A DNA stretch of 64,000 bases from Enterobacter mori (GTDB lineage Bacteria > Pseudomonadota > Gammaproteobacteria > Enterobacterales > Enterobacteriaceae). Shown here in pieces: positions 1-13,062 of this stretch. The notes beneath the pieces are model-generated. The model worked only from the letters and a program-made list of their open reading frames with translations, was not told the origin of the DNA and did no database searches. A program made the translations under genes and the position numbers. Each line of letters opens with the position of its first letter. Position 1 is the stretch's first letter. Location of the stretch: assembly GCF_025244905.1 (NCBI RefSeq), contig NZ_CP104285.1, positions 682,001 to 746,000 on the forward strand, written 5' to 3'.

Positions 1-897
1 CTGCCGTTGATTGCCAGCAACTTCCGCAATACCGAAGACCTCTCTTCTTACCTGAAGCGCCATAACATCGTGGCGATTGCCGATATCGATACCCGTAAGT
101 TAACGCGCCTGCTGCGCGAGAAGGGTGCACAAAACGGCTGCATCATCGCGGGTGATAACCTCGATGCGACGCTGGCGCTGGAAAAAGCAAAAGCCTTCCC
201 GGGCCTAAACGGCATGGACCTGGCGAAAGAAGTGACTACCGCTGAAGCCTACAGCTGGACGCAGGGTAGCTGGACGCTCGAAGGCGACCTGCCGGAAGCG
301 AAAAAAGAGAGCGAGCTGCCGTTGCACGTGGTGGCCTACGATTTCGGCGCCAAGCGCAACATCCTGCGCATGCTGGTTGACCGCGGCTGCCGCCTGACGG
401 TGGTTCCGGCGAAAACGTCTGCCGAAGACGTGCTGAAGATGAATCCGGACGGTATTTTCCTGTCCAACGGTCCTGGCGACCCGGCGCCGTGCGATTACGC
501 CATCGCCGCCATTAAGTCCTTCCTGGAAACCGACATCCCGGTATTCGGCATCTGCCTCGGCCATCAGCTGCTGGCGCTGGCGAGCGGAGCGAACACCGTT
601 AAGATGAAGTTCGGCCACCACGGTGGTAACCACCCGGTGAAAGATATCGATAACAACACGGTGATGATCACCGCGCAGAACCACGGCTTTGCCGTCGATG
701 AAGCCTCAATGCCGGCTAACCTGCGCGTGACCCATAAGTCGCTGTTCGATGGCACCCTGCAGGGGATTCACCGCACCGATAAGCCAGCATTCAGCTTCCA
801 GGGTCACCCTGAAGCCAGCCCGGGCCCACATGACGCCGCGCCGCTGTTCGATCACTTCATCGAACTTATCGAGCAATACCGTAAGACCGCTAAATAA
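1..897 (+). CDS. carA: Carbamoyl-phosphate synthase small (glutaminase) subunit, 5' end missing
   Basis: The reading frame is open from the first base and gives 298 residues, so about 84 N-terminal residues of a 382-residue CarA lie outside the window. The protein hydrolyses glutamine and passes ammonia to CarB for carbamoyl phosphate, the precursor of arginine and pyrimidines. The class I amidotransferase domain is complete: the nucleophile Cys is in GICLGHQ (codon 553-555, equivalent to E. coli Cys269), and the His/Glu pair is in GHPEASPG near the C-terminus. The stop is 18 nt before carB, which makes the two genes one operon. The carAB promoters and arginine/purine operators are upstream of the window. 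Identity is certain from sequence and context. Confidence 0.98.
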   Translation: MPLIASNFRNTEDLSSYLKRHNIVAIADIDTRKLTRLLREKGAQNGCIIAGDNLDATLALEKAKAFPGLNGMDLAKEVTTAEAYSWTQGSWTLEGDLPEAKKESELPLHVVAYDFGAKRNILRMLVDRGCRLTVVPAKTSAEDVLKMNPDGIFLSNGPGDPAPCDYAIAAIKSFLETDIPVFGICLGHQLLALASGANTVKMKFGHHGGNHPVKDIDNNTVMITAQNHGFAVDEASMPANLRVTHKSLFDGTLQGIHRTDKPAFSFQGHPEASPGPHDAAPLFDHFIELIEQYRKTAK

Positions 898-915
898 TCA
901 GGAGCCGAGAAGACC

Positions 916-4140
<3,225 letters not shown>

Positions 4141-4145
4141 TCTGC

Positions 4146-4210
4146 GTAGGCCCGGCAAGCGGTAGCGCCGCCGGGCAAATGGCGGGTGGCGCTTCGCTTA
4201 CCCGCCCTAC
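4146..4210. repeat. REP/BIME palindromic repeat pair after carB
   Basis: Two imperfect palindromes face each other: a GTAGGCCCGG...CCGGGC unit (4146-4176) and a GGCGGGTGGCGCTTCGCTTACCCGCC-type unit (4181-4206). Related pairs occur at 24972-25038 and 25753-25818. Their placement just after a stop codon and the head-to-tail units match bacterial interspersed mosaic elements, which in enterobacteria stabilise upstream mRNA or bind gyrase/IHF. The specific role here is not shown by the sequence. Confidence 0.8.
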
Positions 4211-4321
4211 GGTTATCTTTATCCATCTTCAGAACCTTCTGGTTTTTCATCCGCTTTCAGTCAGTTAGCCTAAAATGGTTAAGTCGATAATAAAATTCAA
4301 CTGAGCGCAGGGGAAAACACC

Positions 4322-4555
4322 ATGCAAAATAAACTACTGATCGCTTCCGTTCTGGCCGCCACTACAATGTTTACCGTTGTGGGCTGTTCGTCTAATCAGG
4401 CCGTTAAAACCACCGATGGCCGCACCATTGTCACTGACGGCAAACCGCAGGTGGATGATGATACCGGTCTGGTGTCGTATAAAAACGCCGAAACAGGCCA
4501 GACTGAACAGATCAACCGCGACCAGGTGAAATCGATGGGCGAGTTGGATAATTAA
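4322..4555 (+). CDS. Small YgdI/YgdR-type lipoprotein
   Basis: This 77-residue protein has a signal peptide with a lipobox ending VVGC (Cys22), so it is expected to be lipidated and exported. The 55-residue mature part (TTDGRTIVTDGKPQVDDDTG and a following YKN segment) resembles the YgdI/YgdR family (DUF903), small SH3-like lipoproteins of unknown function. No retention-type Asp follows Cys22 (it is Ser), so outer-membrane sorting is likely. The ATG follows GCAGGGGAAAACACC. It stands alone in the carB-kefF segment and ends in a hairpin shared with the convergent autotransporter gene. Family assignment is by recognition; function is unknown. Confidence 0.85.
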   Translation: MQNKLLIASVLAATTMFTVVGCSSNQAVKTTDGRTIVTDGKPQVDDDTGLVSYKNAETGQTEQINRDQVKSMGELDN

Positions 4556-4590
4556 AAAAAAAGCAGTGGCGATTGCCACTGCTGTTTGCT
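4556..4590. terminator. Bidirectional terminator between lipoprotein and autotransporter genes
   Basis: A perfect 8-bp stem GCAGTGGC / GCCACTGC (4563-4570 and 4575-4582) is flanked by a run of nine A on the left and TGTTTG on the right. The A-run makes it a strong intrinsic terminator for the leftward autotransporter gene and a weaker one for the rightward lipoprotein gene. Confidence 0.8.
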
Positions 4591-4603
4591 TCATGCTACG
4601 TGA

Positions 4604-7543
4604 TTACCAGCGGTGGTTTAACAAAATATGCCCACCGTAGGCGGCATAGCTGTTCTCACCCCATTCGCCGCTGGCGCGCAGCGAAATTGTGGTGGTGTCG
4701 TTCAGGTTACCGGTCACGCCCAGCTCCAGCTGACCGCGATCTTCTGGCGTATCGTTACTGACCGTCTCGTCGTTGAAAGCCAGATCGTTTTGACCGGCAC
4801 CCTTCAACCAGTTGACTGCCACGTACGGCTGCCAGGCTTTCACGTCTTGCTGCTGGAAGTAACTGGATTTCACACCCAGGCGACCAAATACGCTATCGTT
4901 GTCCAGAGTGGTTACCCGCACGCCATCGCGATCCGTGTGATTTTCCTGATCGAGGTAGCTGTAGATCACCTGAGCTTGAGGCTCAATTTTCCAGGTACGT
5001 TCGTTTTCTGACTGAATAACCCACGCATGACCAACTTCTAAAGATGCGGCGAAGCCTTCGCTATCGTAATCTTCGTCATTACGGTTGCTGGTCACCTTGT
5101 TGTTGTACCAGCTGTAGGCCGCCCAGGTATCCACGTAGCTGCCGAGACGTAAGTTCTCATCTTCCTGCCAGGTTGCATACAGGCCGATGTTAAAGCCGTC
5201 GACTTTACCCTGTGCATCACGCACGTTGTGCTTCGCGTCAGAGTGAGTTTTCGCCTGACCTGCACCGAACATGCCACCGGCACGCAGAATACCGTTGTCC
5301 ATCGGCTTGCTCATGAAATCACTACCGATTTGCATAACGGTAGTCGTGGTGTCGTAGCTGACTTTGTCCCCGCCTGCATCGTTTTCGTGATAGCGTCCTT
5401 TAACGTACATCCAGGTATTAAGTTCGTCTTTATTACGGAAGGTGATCTGGTCGCGGTCATCACGCTTATGCAGGAACATTCCCTGTGCGGCAAGGTAGTT
5501 GCCTAAGTAAGCACCGACTTCGGGTGCCATGACTTCTGGAGTATTACTGCCACCGTTGTCAGTGTTGCCACCGTTGTCAGTGTTGCCGCCGTCGTCCGTG
5601 TTGCCGCCGTTGTCAGTGTTGCCACCGTCGTCAGTGTTGCCTCCATCGTCAGTGTTGCCACCGTCGTCGGTATTGCCGCCATCATCAGTGTTACCGCCGC
5701 CGTCGGTATTGCCGCCATCATCAGGCTTATCACCATCGTCGGTATCATCAGCAGGATCGTCGGAAGGCGTAGCTTTAGACTCCAGATACCAGTTGCCGTC
5801 AGCATGCTGATAAAGATTGTATTCGTACGCACCTGCTACCACCGGTTTCGCCAGCATGAACTGTGCTTCAGAGCTGCCGCCAACGCTGACGATTTCCATG
5901 CCGTTAACGGTTTGAGCACCAAGCCCGCCCATGTTGTTGATGGTGACGTCTGACTGTCCGAAGCTGCTGCCCGTAATCGAAAGATGATCGGTCGGGGCAT
6001 TATCGGCACCGACTTCGCTGTTCATCACAATCTGGCTACCAGCGGAACCGGTGTAGTCGCCAACAATGTTGAAGTTATTGCCGACGCTGTTATTGGCAGC
6101 GCTCAGCAGCAGCGTGCCGCCATTGGTCACGTTGCCATTAATGGTATCTACGCCAGATACACTCAGCGTCGAATTCCCCTGCACCGCATTCCACGCGGCC
6201 AGCGTGCCACCGTTGAGAATAGCGATATTTTCGTTAACCTCGCCCGCAGAGGCGAACGTTGCGCCATTATCGATGGTAACGGTCGCATTGCTCCCCTTGA
6301 CACCGAGTTTGGCACCCGCAGCCACGAGCGTCGTGCCGCCGCGAAGCACGGTATCACCGGTGTAGCTATTATTTCCAGACAGCGTCAGGGTATTCGCATC
6401 ATGCTTCTCAACGTTTCCGCTGCCGGTCATGTTGGTGGCAAACGTAAAATCGCTGCCCTGGTTAAAGACCACGGTACCGTTGTTTGTAAGACCGCCACTG
6501 AGCGTCGCTGTCTCCAGTCCATTGCCGAGCTCAAGCGTGGCGCTTTCCGCAACCAGCGTGTTTCCATTATTCTTCACGTCACCGGAGAGGATCAGATCAC
6601 CGCTTTTTACCTGCAGGGTGTCGCCGGTGCCGATGATGTCAATGTCACCTGACAGTGCCCAGCTATCGCCATTCATGGTAACGGAAGCAAATCCATCTCC
6701 TTCATTTAGGCCGATGAAATTGCTGTCTTCGGTGCCTGTTCCTTCCAGACTCAGGGTGTTTCCGGTGGAAAGGGTCGAGATGACATCGCCGGTCAGGGAA
6801 GAGCCAGTATCCAGTACCAGCGTATTGTTTTTGCTACTTGCAAACATAATGGCAGAGTCATCACCGCCCAGAACACCGCTGTTGTTAATATCGATTTTTG
6901 CGTCGCCGGTGACGTTGATCCCGCTATGGCTTCCATGAATAGAGCCCGTGTTAGTAAATTTTGTATTACCGCCGTTTATCGCAACACCATCACCATCTGT
7001 ACCAATAATAGTTCCTGCGTTATTGGCCGCTATACCCACTTCCGAGCTTAAACCTGTTTTACCTGTGATAAAGCCGGTAGACGTGTTTTTGATATTAACG
7101 GAAGAAGAAGCCTCACCAATGAGAATCCCTTTTTCGAAACCAGTAATATTTCCTTCGTTAATTATATCGCCTTGCATTGAGACGACATTAACGGAAATTC
7201 CCGTAGTGGAGGAGATGGTCGCACCAGATTTATTATCCACAACCAGGCGTTGGGCACCCGTATCAATATCTAAACCGTTTCCTTTTCCCGATATATTACC
7301 CAGGTTCGTTATCGAGTTGACATGAATCCCCGTGGCGTTAACTGCCGCAGAAGGCCCCGCAGAGGAAATAGTAACATCTTTATTAATAATATATTCAGCG
7401 TCAGTAGAGAAATCTTGCGGAACAGAGGTGGATTGGTCAATTGTGCCAGCAGAGGTCATCATGGGGGTAAATATCAGTAAGGCCGGAAATATTTTTCCAA
7501 GGCTTATCGTGGTGCTATTTAAAGCGAATATCTTATTACTCAT
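4604..7543 (-). CDS. AIDA/pertactin-type autotransporter (type Va secreted passenger)
   Basis: From the ATG at 7543 the protein has 979 residues; this start is chosen because an ATGGA ribosome site precedes it and it begins directly with a signal peptide ending about TSA32. An ATG four codons upstream and a longer extension to 7633 lack this support. The passenger (about 33-610) is rich in Asn, Gly, Thr and Ser with short beta-helix-like repeats and a passenger-associated repeat around residues 385-415 (LTLSGNNSYTGDT). A linker of nine NTDDGG-like hexapeptides (612-665) joins it to a C-terminal outer-membrane beta-barrel (about 676-979) ending in Trp. No protease motif was seen in the passenger; adhesion or autoaggregation is the likely but unproven role. 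The 5' third is visibly more AT-rich than neighbouring genes, which suggests transfer or H-NS silencing. Confidence 0.9.
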   Translation of the reverse strand: MSNKIFALNSTTISLGKIFPALLIFTPMMTSAGTIDQSTSVPQDFSTDAEYIINKDVTISSAGPSAAVNATGIHVNSITNLGNISGKGNGLDIDTGAQRLVVDNKSGATISSTTGISVNVVSMQGDIINEGNITGFEKGILIGEASSSVNIKNTSTGFITGKTGLSSEVGIAANNAGTIIGTDGDGVAINGGNTKFTNTGSIHGSHSGINVTGDAKIDINNSGVLGGDDSAIMFASSKNNTLVLDTGSSLTGDVISTLSTGNTLSLEGTGTEDSNFIGLNEGDGFASVTMNGDSWALSGDIDIIGTGDTLQVKSGDLILSGDVKNNGNTLVAESATLELGNGLETATLSGGLTNNGTVVFNQGSDFTFATNMTGSGNVEKHDANTLTLSGNNSYTGDTVLRGGTTLVAAGAKLGVKGSNATVTIDNGATFASAGEVNENIAILNGGTLAAWNAVQGNSTLSVSGVDTINGNVTNGGTLLLSAANNSVGNNFNIVGDYTGSAGSQIVMNSEVGADNAPTDHLSITGSSFGQSDVTINNMGGLGAQTVNGMEIVSVGGSSEAQFMLAKPVVAGAYEYNLYQHADGNWYLESKATPSDDPADDTDDGDKPDDGGNTDGGGNTDDGGNTDDGGNTDDGGNTDDGGNTDNGGNTDDGGNTDNGGNTDNGGSNTPEVMAPEVGAYLGNYLAAQGMFLHKRDDRDQITFRNKDELNTWMYVKGRYHENDAGGDKVSYDTTTTVMQIGSDFMSKPMDNGILRAGGMFGAGQAKTHSDAKHNVRDAQGKVDGFNIGLYATWQEDENLRLGSYVDTWAAYSWYNNKVTSNRNDEDYDSEGFAASLEVGHAWVIQSENERTWKIEPQAQVIYSYLDQENHTDRDGVRVTTLDNDSVFGRLGVKSSYFQQQDVKAWQPYVAVNWLKGAGQNDLAFNDETVSNDTPEDRGQLELGVTGNLNDTTTISLRASGEWGENSYAAYGGHILLNHRW
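5549..5710 (-). repeat. Nine tandem 18-bp units coding NTD(D/N/G)GG in the autotransporter linker
   Basis: Exactly 162 bp encode nine consecutive hexapeptides: one NTDGGG, then NTDDGG or NTDNGG units. The DNA units differ by synonymous and Asp/Asn changes but stay in frame, so unit gain or loss would change the linker length without breaking the gene. The acidic Gly-rich linker lies between passenger and barrel. Confidence 0.92.
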
Positions 7544-7914
7544 ATACACATCCATTTGAAAGGTAAGGCGATAGACAAAAAAGTAAAAATTGTCTTTTGT
7601 CTTCGTGCAAATGCGTTGGCTCATCAGAAGCAAACGTAAAATTATTATTTTTTCAATGTGTTGTGTATATTTCGTTTTATTTCAAGTGGTATTTAAAATT
7701 TCTTAATATGTTGATGTGAATGATCAATGGAGGGATAGCAATTCATGACTTCAATGTGTTTATGGGGGGACAACCCTGTGCCCCGCAGGCGTGGGGCGGT
7801 GGGTAGCAATACTTGCTTTTTTCATCCGTGCAGTCCCGGAGTGCTTTCGGCTGACAGCGTAACTGTCTACACTCTCAGATACATGATAAGAAGACGTGAA
7901 AAACAGGTTAATTG
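7544..7914. other. Autotransporter-kefF divergent intergenic region
   Basis: About 370 bases without a gene. The left half (7544-7760) is AT-rich and should hold the leftward autotransporter promoter; no single promoter stands out. The right half carries a GC-rich hairpin and a T-run (annotated separately) and then the rightward kefF leader, where TACACT near 7868 is a possible -10. No small coding sequence with a credible ribosome site was seen. Confidence 0.5.
7774..7822 (+). other. GC-rich hairpin followed by terminator-like hairpin, function unknown
   Basis: GCCCC (7780-7784) pairs with GGGGC (7793-7797), extended by CCC at 7774-7776 with GGG at 7801-7803. It is followed at once by AGCAA (7805-7809) / TTGCT (7813-7817) and a T-run to 7822. 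This looks like the 3' end of a short rightward transcript or a transcribed leader 90 nt before kefF. No known riboswitch family was recognised. Confidence 0.4.
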
Positions 7915-8445
7915 ATGATCTTAATTATTTATGCGCACCCGTATCCGCAGCACTCGCATGCGAATAGGCGGATGCTGGAGCAGGTAAGGACGCTTGATAA
8001 CGTAGAGATACGTTCCCTCTATCAACTCTATCCTGATTTTAATATCGATATCGCCGCCGAACAGGAGGCGCTTTCCCGTGCCGATCTGATTATCTGGCAG
8101 CATCCCATGCAGTGGTACAGCACGCCTCCGCTGTTGAAGCTGTGGATCGATAAAGTCTTCTCTCACGGTTGGGCGTATGGCCATAACGGTCATGCGCTGA
8201 AGGGGAAAAGCCTGATGTGGGCCGTGACTACCGGCGGCGGTGAAAGCCACTTTGATATTGGCTCATTCCCCGGATTTGAGGTGCTGGCGCAGCCGCTACA
8301 GGCGACCGCGCTCTATTGTGGTCTGAACTGGCTGCCTCCTTTTGCGATGCACTGTACCTTTATTTGCGACGATGAAACCTTGCAGGCACAGGCTCGCCAC
8401 TACAAACAACGCTTACTTGAGTGGCAGGAGACGCACAATGGATAG
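7915..8445 (+). CDS. kefF: KefC ancillary quinone oxidoreductase, flavodoxin-like
   Basis: The 176-residue product starts [11 protein letters not shown], as in E. coli; an overlapping TTG three bases earlier would add one residue but has no support. KefF is a flavodoxin-fold FMN protein (NQO1/KefF family) that binds the KefC regulatory domain and is required for full glutathione-adduct-gated K+ efflux; it also reduces quinones. The conserved core WQHPMQWYS and the VTTGGG segment are the FMN-site region of this fold. Its last 8 bases overlap the kefC start, so the partners are translationally coupled. Confidence 0.97.
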   Translation: MILIIYAHPYPQHSHANRRMLEQVRTLDNVEIRSLYQLYPDFNIDIAAEQEALSRADLIIWQHPMQWYSTPPLLKLWIDKVFSHGWAYGHNGHALKGKSLMWAVTTGGGESHFDIGSFPGFEVLAQPLQATALYCGLNWLPPFAMHCTFICDDETLQAQARHYKQRLLEWQETHNG

Positions 8446-10303
8446 CCATACGCTGATACAGGCACTGATTTATCTCGGCGCGGCGGCACTGATTGTCCCT
8501 GTGGCGGTTCGACTGGGGCTGGGGTCAGTGCTCGGCTATCTGATTGCCGGGTGCGTGATTGGACCGTGGGGCCTTCGTCTGGTCACTGATGCCGAAGCGA
8601 TACTGCATTTCGCTGAAATTGGCGTTGTGCTGATGCTGTTTGTTATTGGTCTGGAGCTGGATCCGCAGCGCTTATGGAAATTGCGTGCTTCCGTGTTTGG
8701 CGGCGGCGCGCTACAGATGGTGGCGTGTGGCCTGCTGCTGGGCGGTTTCTGCATCCTGCTGGGCATGGACTGGAAAGTAGCAGAGCTTATTGGCATGACG
8801 CTGGCGCTCTCCTCGACGGCCATTGCCATGCAGGCCATGAACGAGCGCAATCTGACGGTCTCCCAAATGGGGCGCAGCGCGTTCTCGGTACTGCTGTTTC
8901 AGGATATTGCCGCTATTCCGCTGGTGGCGATGATCCCACTGCTGGCGGCCAGCGGTTCCTCCACGACGCTGGGTGCGTTCGCGCTGTCGGCATTAAAAGT
9001 CGTGGGGGCGCTGGCGCTGGTGGTGGTGCTTGGTCGCTACGTCACCCGTCCACTGCTGCGCTTTGTTGCGCGCTCGGGCCTGCGCGAAGTGTTCAGCGCC
9101 GTGGCGTTATTCCTGGTGTTTGGCTTCGGTCTGCTGCTGGAGGAAGCCGGGCTGTCGATGGCGATGGGGGCCTTCCTGGCAGGCGTACTGCTGGCGAGCT
9201 CTGAATACCGCCACGCGCTGGAAAGCGATATCGAGCCGTTTAAAGGCTTGCTGCTGGGGCTGTTTTTCATCGGCGTCGGGATGTCCGTCGACTTCGGCAC
9301 GTTGGCCACGCATCCGCTGCGGATTGTTATCCTGCTGGTGGGTTTCCTGGTCATTAAAATGGCGGTACTGTGGCTGGTTGCCCGTCCGCTGAAGGTGCCG
9401 GGTAAACAGCGTCGCTGGTTTGCCGTGCTGCTGGGGCAGGGGAGTGAATTTGCATTTGTGGTGTTTGGTGCCGCGCAGATGGCGAAAGTGCTCGATCCCG
9501 AGTGGGCCAAAGCGCTAACGCTTGCTGTTGCATTATCGATGGCGGCAACGCCGATCCTGCTGGTGCTGCTGACGCGCCTGGAAAAATCGGACAGCGAACA
9601 GGGGCGTGAAGCCGATGAGATTGACGAAGAACAGCCTCGGGTGATCGTCGCCGGGTTCGGGCGCTTCGGGCAGATCGTCGGCCGTTTGCTGCTCTCCAGC
9701 GGCGTTAAAATGGTCATTCTCGATCACGATCCTGACCACGTAGAAACTCTCCGTAAATTCGATATGAAAGTGTTCTATGGTGATGCTACCCGCGTTGATT
9801 TGCTGGAATCCGCCGGGGCTGCGAAAGCCGAGGTGCTGATCAACGCCATTGACGATCCGCAAACCAGTCTGCAGCTGGTTGAGCTGGTCAAAGAGCATTT
9901 CCCTGACCTGACGATTATCTCCCGCGCGCGCGATGTGGATCACTACATCCAGCTGCGACAGGCTGGCGTCGTAGCGCCGGAGCGTGAAACCTTCGAAGGT
10001 GCGCTTAAATCTGGTCGAATGGCGCTGGAAAGCCTGGGGCTGGGGGCGTATGAGGCGCGTGAGCGTGCCGATCTGTTCCGCCGCTTTAACACCGGGATGG
10101 TAGAGGAGATGGTGGAGATGGCGAGCAGCACGGCTTCAGACCGTGCAGCCGTGTTTAAACGCACCAGCGCGATGCTGACGGAAATTATTAACGAGGACCG
10201 CAATCACCTGTCGCTTACCCAGCGTCATGGCTGGCAGGGAACGGAAGAAGGCAAGCACACCGGGGATCCTCAGGATGAACCGGAAAGTAAACCGTCCGCG
10301 TGA
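8438..10303 (+). CDS. kefC: Glutathione-regulated potassium-efflux antiporter
   Basis: The ATG at 8438 gives 621 residues, matching the E. coli family length; upstream in-frame codons belong to the kefF overlap. An N-terminal CPA2-type membrane domain (about 1-380, roughly twelve hydrophobic segments) is followed by a cytoplasmic RCK/KTN Rossmann domain with the nucleotide motif GFGRFG near residue 406. The regulatory loop HALESD occurs at residues 259-264, where acidic residues hold the channel closed in E. coli KefC. Glutathione keeps the system shut; electrophile-glutathione adducts open it and acidify the cytoplasm. The tail (after about 560) is the variable region. Confidence 0.98.
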   Translation: MDSHTLIQALIYLGAAALIVPVAVRLGLGSVLGYLIAGCVIGPWGLRLVTDAEAILHFAEIGVVLMLFVIGLELDPQRLWKLRASVFGGGALQMVACGLLLGGFCILLGMDWKVAELIGMTLALSSTAIAMQAMNERNLTVSQMGRSAFSVLLFQDIAAIPLVAMIPLLAASGSSTTLGAFALSALKVVGALALVVVLGRYVTRPLLRFVARSGLREVFSAVALFLVFGFGLLLEEAGLSMAMGAFLAGVLLASSEYRHALESDIEPFKGLLLGLFFIGVGMSVDFGTLATHPLRIVILLVGFLVIKMAVLWLVARPLKVPGKQRRWFAVLLGQGSEFAFVVFGAAQMAKVLDPEWAKALTLAVALSMAATPILLVLLTRLEKSDSEQGREADEIDEEQPRVIVAGFGRFGQIVGRLLLSSGVKMVILDHDPDHVETLRKFDMKVFYGDATRVDLLESAGAAKAEVLINAIDDPQTSLQLVELVKEHFPDLTIISRARDVDHYIQLRQAGVVAPERETFEGALKSGRMALESLGLGAYEARERADLFRRFNTGMVEEMVEMASSTASDRAAVFKRTSAMLTEIINEDRNHLSLTQRHGWQGTEEGKHTGDPQDEPESKPSA

Positions 10304-10356
10304 AGTGGAGTTGCCAGCAATATTAAAAAATTTCTGTTTCTTTACCCTGCCGCCAG

Positions 10357-10897
<541 letters not shown>

Positions 10898-10905
10898 GTG
10901 ATGTC

Positions 10906-11000
10906 CCCCTCACCCTAACCCTCTCCCCAAAGGGGAGAGGGGACTGTTCAGTGCGGTCTTTTCCCCCTCGCCCCCTTGGGGAGAGGGCCGGGGTGAGGGG
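10906..11000. repeat. Nested GC-rich inverted repeat between convergent folA and apaH
   Basis: The arm at 10906-10928 (CCCCTCACCCTAACCCTCTC...) is an almost perfect reverse complement of 10978-11000 (GGGGAGAGGGCCGGGGTGAG...). Each arm also forms its own hairpin, for example CCCTCTCCCC / GGGGAGAGGG at 10919-10941. The arrangement suits a bidirectional transcription stop; a shorter relative lies at 31128-31147. It is a dispersed intergenic repeat rather than a mobile element with a gene. Confidence 0.75.
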
Positions 11001-11006
11001 CAATTA

Positions 11007-11855
11007 TCAGGAGGCGACAGCCTCACCTTCCCCTAAGTCCATCTGTCGGTTCGACGGCTGTACGAAGTACGTTTTATCTTCCCAGCGTAAGCAGGTTAAC
11101 TCCCCACCCCAGCAGCATCCGGTATCAAGACCGTAGATCCCCTCCGGCGTCCCTTTACCTTCCAGCGCCGCCCAGTGACCAAACACGACGCTGTACTCGT
11201 TTGTTACCGGTCCCGGAATGGCAAACCAGGGTTTGAGCGGTGCAGGCGCGCTTTCCGGCGTCTCTTTGGAGTACATGTCCAGCTGTCCGTTCGGGAAGCA
11301 GAAACGCATGCGTGTGAAGGCGTTGGTGATAAAGCGCAGACGAGCCAGACCGCTGAGATCCTCGCTCCAGTGGTTCGGCATATCGCCGTACATGGCATCA
11401 AGGAAGAAAGGATACGAGTCGCTGGCCAGCACCGCCTCAACATCGCGCGCGCAGGTTTTTGCCGTCTCGAGATCCCATTGTGGCGTGATCCCGGCATGGG
11501 CCATGACCAGCTTTTTCTCTTCATCGACCTGCAGCAGCGGCTGGCGACGCAGCCAGTTAATCAGTTCGTCCGCGTCCGGTGCTTCAAGCAGAGGGGTAAT
11601 ACGATCTTTCGGTTTATTGCGGCTGATCCCAGCGAATACCGCCAGCAGATGCAGATCGTGATTGCCCAGAACCATGCGTACGCTATCGCCCAGTGATTTA
11701 ACGAAACGTAAAACCTCAAGGGAGCCCGGGCCACGCGCCACTAAATCGCCCGTCAGCCACAGTATGTCCTTTCCTGGCGTAAAGTCGACCTGCTTTAATA
11801 ATGCGATCAGTTCATCGTAGCAACCGTGAACGTCGCCAATCAGATATGTAGACAT
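11007..11855 (-). CDS. apaH: Diadenosine tetraphosphatase (symmetrical)
   Basis: The ATG at 11855 gives 282 residues beginning [16 protein letters not shown]; the frame extends upstream into apaG but without conservation. ApaH cleaves Ap4A into two ADP and removes Np4 caps from RNA. The calcineurin-like metallophosphatase motifs [14 protein letters not shown] and GNHD are present in order. It is the last gene of the lptD-surA-pdxA-rsmA-apaG-apaH operon, 4 nt after apaG, and the folA-apaH inverted repeat should end the transcript. Confidence 0.98.
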   Translation of the reverse strand: MSTYLIGDVHGCYDELIALLKQVDFTPGKDILWLTGDLVARGPGSLEVLRFVKSLGDSVRMVLGNHDLHLLAVFAGISRNKPKDRITPLLEAPDADELINWLRRQPLLQVDEEKKLVMAHAGITPQWDLETAKTCARDVEAVLASDSYPFFLDAMYGDMPNHWSEDLSGLARLRFITNAFTRMRFCFPNGQLDMYSKETPESAPAPLKPWFAIPGPVTNEYSVVFGHWAALEGKGTPEGIYGLDTGCCWGGELTCLRWEDKTYFVQPSNRQMDLGEGEAVAS

Positions 11856-11859
11856 GAGA

Positions 11860-12237
11860 TTAATGAATGAATGTTGTAACGGCGAGACGGAATACGGGAA
11901 TAGCAACGCGGAAGCCATTGCCATCGACATCGACCATTTCATAATGGCCTTGCATGGTACCCATTGGCGTTTCGATCACCGCGCCGCTGGTGTACTGATA
12001 CTCTTCGCCAGGGGCGATATGCGGTTGTTCACCCACCACGCCTTCGCCCTGGACTTCAATTTCACGACCATTGCCGTTAGTGATAAGCCAGTAGCGCCCG
12101 CGCAGCTGCACGGGCATCCGCCCCAGATTGCGGATGGTCACGGTGTAAGCAAAGACAAAACGTTCTTCATCCGGTGAGGACTGCGATTCAACATAGACGC
12201 TTTGTACATGGACACATACGCGGGGCGAATCAATCAT
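11860..12237 (-). CDS. apaG: ApaG domain protein
   Basis: This 125-residue protein equals the E. coli ApaG length and carries the family core: GRYWLITNG, the pyrophosphate-binding-like GEGVVG, and [12 protein letters not shown]. ApaG proteins have a fibronectin III-like fold; their biochemical role is unsettled, although the gene is linked to Co2+ tolerance and Mg efflux (corD) in Salmonella. It sits between rsmA (3-nt gap) and apaH (4-nt gap), so translation is coupled. Confidence 0.96.
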   Translation of the reverse strand: MIDSPRVCVHVQSVYVESQSSPDEERFVFAYTVTIRNLGRMPVQLRGRYWLITNGNGREIEVQGEGVVGEQPHIAPGEEYQYTSGAVIETPMGTMQGHYEMVDVDGNGFRVAIPVFRLAVTTFIH

Positions 12238-12240
12238 GGC

Positions 12241-13062
12241 TTAACTCTCCTTCGGCGGTGCATTTTCGCTGATGTAATTAGCCAGCTTGCAGTACTGCTC
12301 TACGGAAATGTTCTCCGCTCGCATTGCCGGGTCGATCCCAAGCTCAGCTAACACCTCAACGGTAAATGAGTTGCTCAGGCTGTTACGAATCGTTTTACGG
12401 CGCTGGTTAAAGGCCTCTGTGGTGACGCGGCTCAGCACGCGCAGATCTTTTACCGGGTACGGTTTCGTTTTGTGCGGCACAAGGCGCACAACCGCAGAGT
12501 CTACTTTCGGTGGCGGTGTGAACGCTGACGGCGGTACTTCGAGTACCGGGATCACGTTGCAGTAATATTGTGCCATCACGCTTAAACGACCATACGCTTT
12601 ACTGTTCGGGCCTGCAACCAGACGGTTAACAACCTCTTTTTGCAACATGAAGTGCATGTCGGCAATGGCATCAGTATAGCTAAACAGGTGGAACATCAGC
12701 GGGGTGGAAATGTTGTACGGCAGGTTGCCGAAGACGCGCAGCGGCTGACCCATTTTCTCTGACAGTTCGCCAAAGTTCATGGTCATGGCATCCTGTTGAT
12801 AAATAGTCAACTTCGGCCCGAGGAACGGATGCGTTTGCAGGCGTGCGGCCAGATCGCGGTCCAGCTCGATAACCGTGAGTTCGTCAAGGCGTTCGCCTAC
12901 TGGCTCGGTCAGTGCGGCAAGGCCCGGGCCGATTTCGACCATCGCCTGACCTTTTTGCGGATTAATAGCCGAGACAATGCTTTCGATCACGAACTGATCG
13001 TTAAGGAAGTTTTGCCCGAAACGTTTACGGGCTAAGTGGCCCTGATGGACTCGATTAGTCAT
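12241..13062 (-). CDS. rsmA: 16S rRNA m6,6A1518/A1519 dimethyltransferase
   Basis: The 273-residue product matches E. coli KsgA in length. It dimethylates two adjacent adenosines in the 3' hairpin of 16S rRNA late in 30S assembly, using S-adenosylmethionine. The SAM-binding motif [12 protein letters not shown] and the catalytic NLPYNIS motif are clear, and the C-terminal helical domain is intact. The start overlaps the pdxA stop by 4 bases (ATGA). Loss of this gene gives kasugamycin resistance; nothing here suggests inactivation. Confidence 0.98.
   Translation of the reverse strand: MTNRVHQGHLARKRFGQNFLNDQFVIESIVSAINPQKGQAMVEIGPGLAALTEPVGERLDELTVIELDRDLAARLQTHPFLGPKLTIYQQDAMTMNFGELSEKMGQPLRVFGNLPYNISTPLMFHLFSYTDAIADMHFMLQKEVVNRLVAGPNSKAYGRLSVMAQYYCNVIPVLEVPPSAFTPPPKVDSAVVRLVPHKTKPYPVKDLRVLSRVTTEAFNQRRKTIRNSLSNSFTVEVLAELGIDPAMRAENISVEQYCKLANYISENAPPKES

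Noticed and set aside
5529..5832. Repetitive open frames on both strands in the autotransporter linker
   Set aside because: They are by-products of the 18-bp repeat having no stops in other frames; the true frame is fixed by the barrel and passenger.
10951..11136. Small open frame rich in Pro/Arg over the folA-apaH repeat
   Set aside because: It reads through a palindromic repeat into the 3' end of apaH; no ribosome site.
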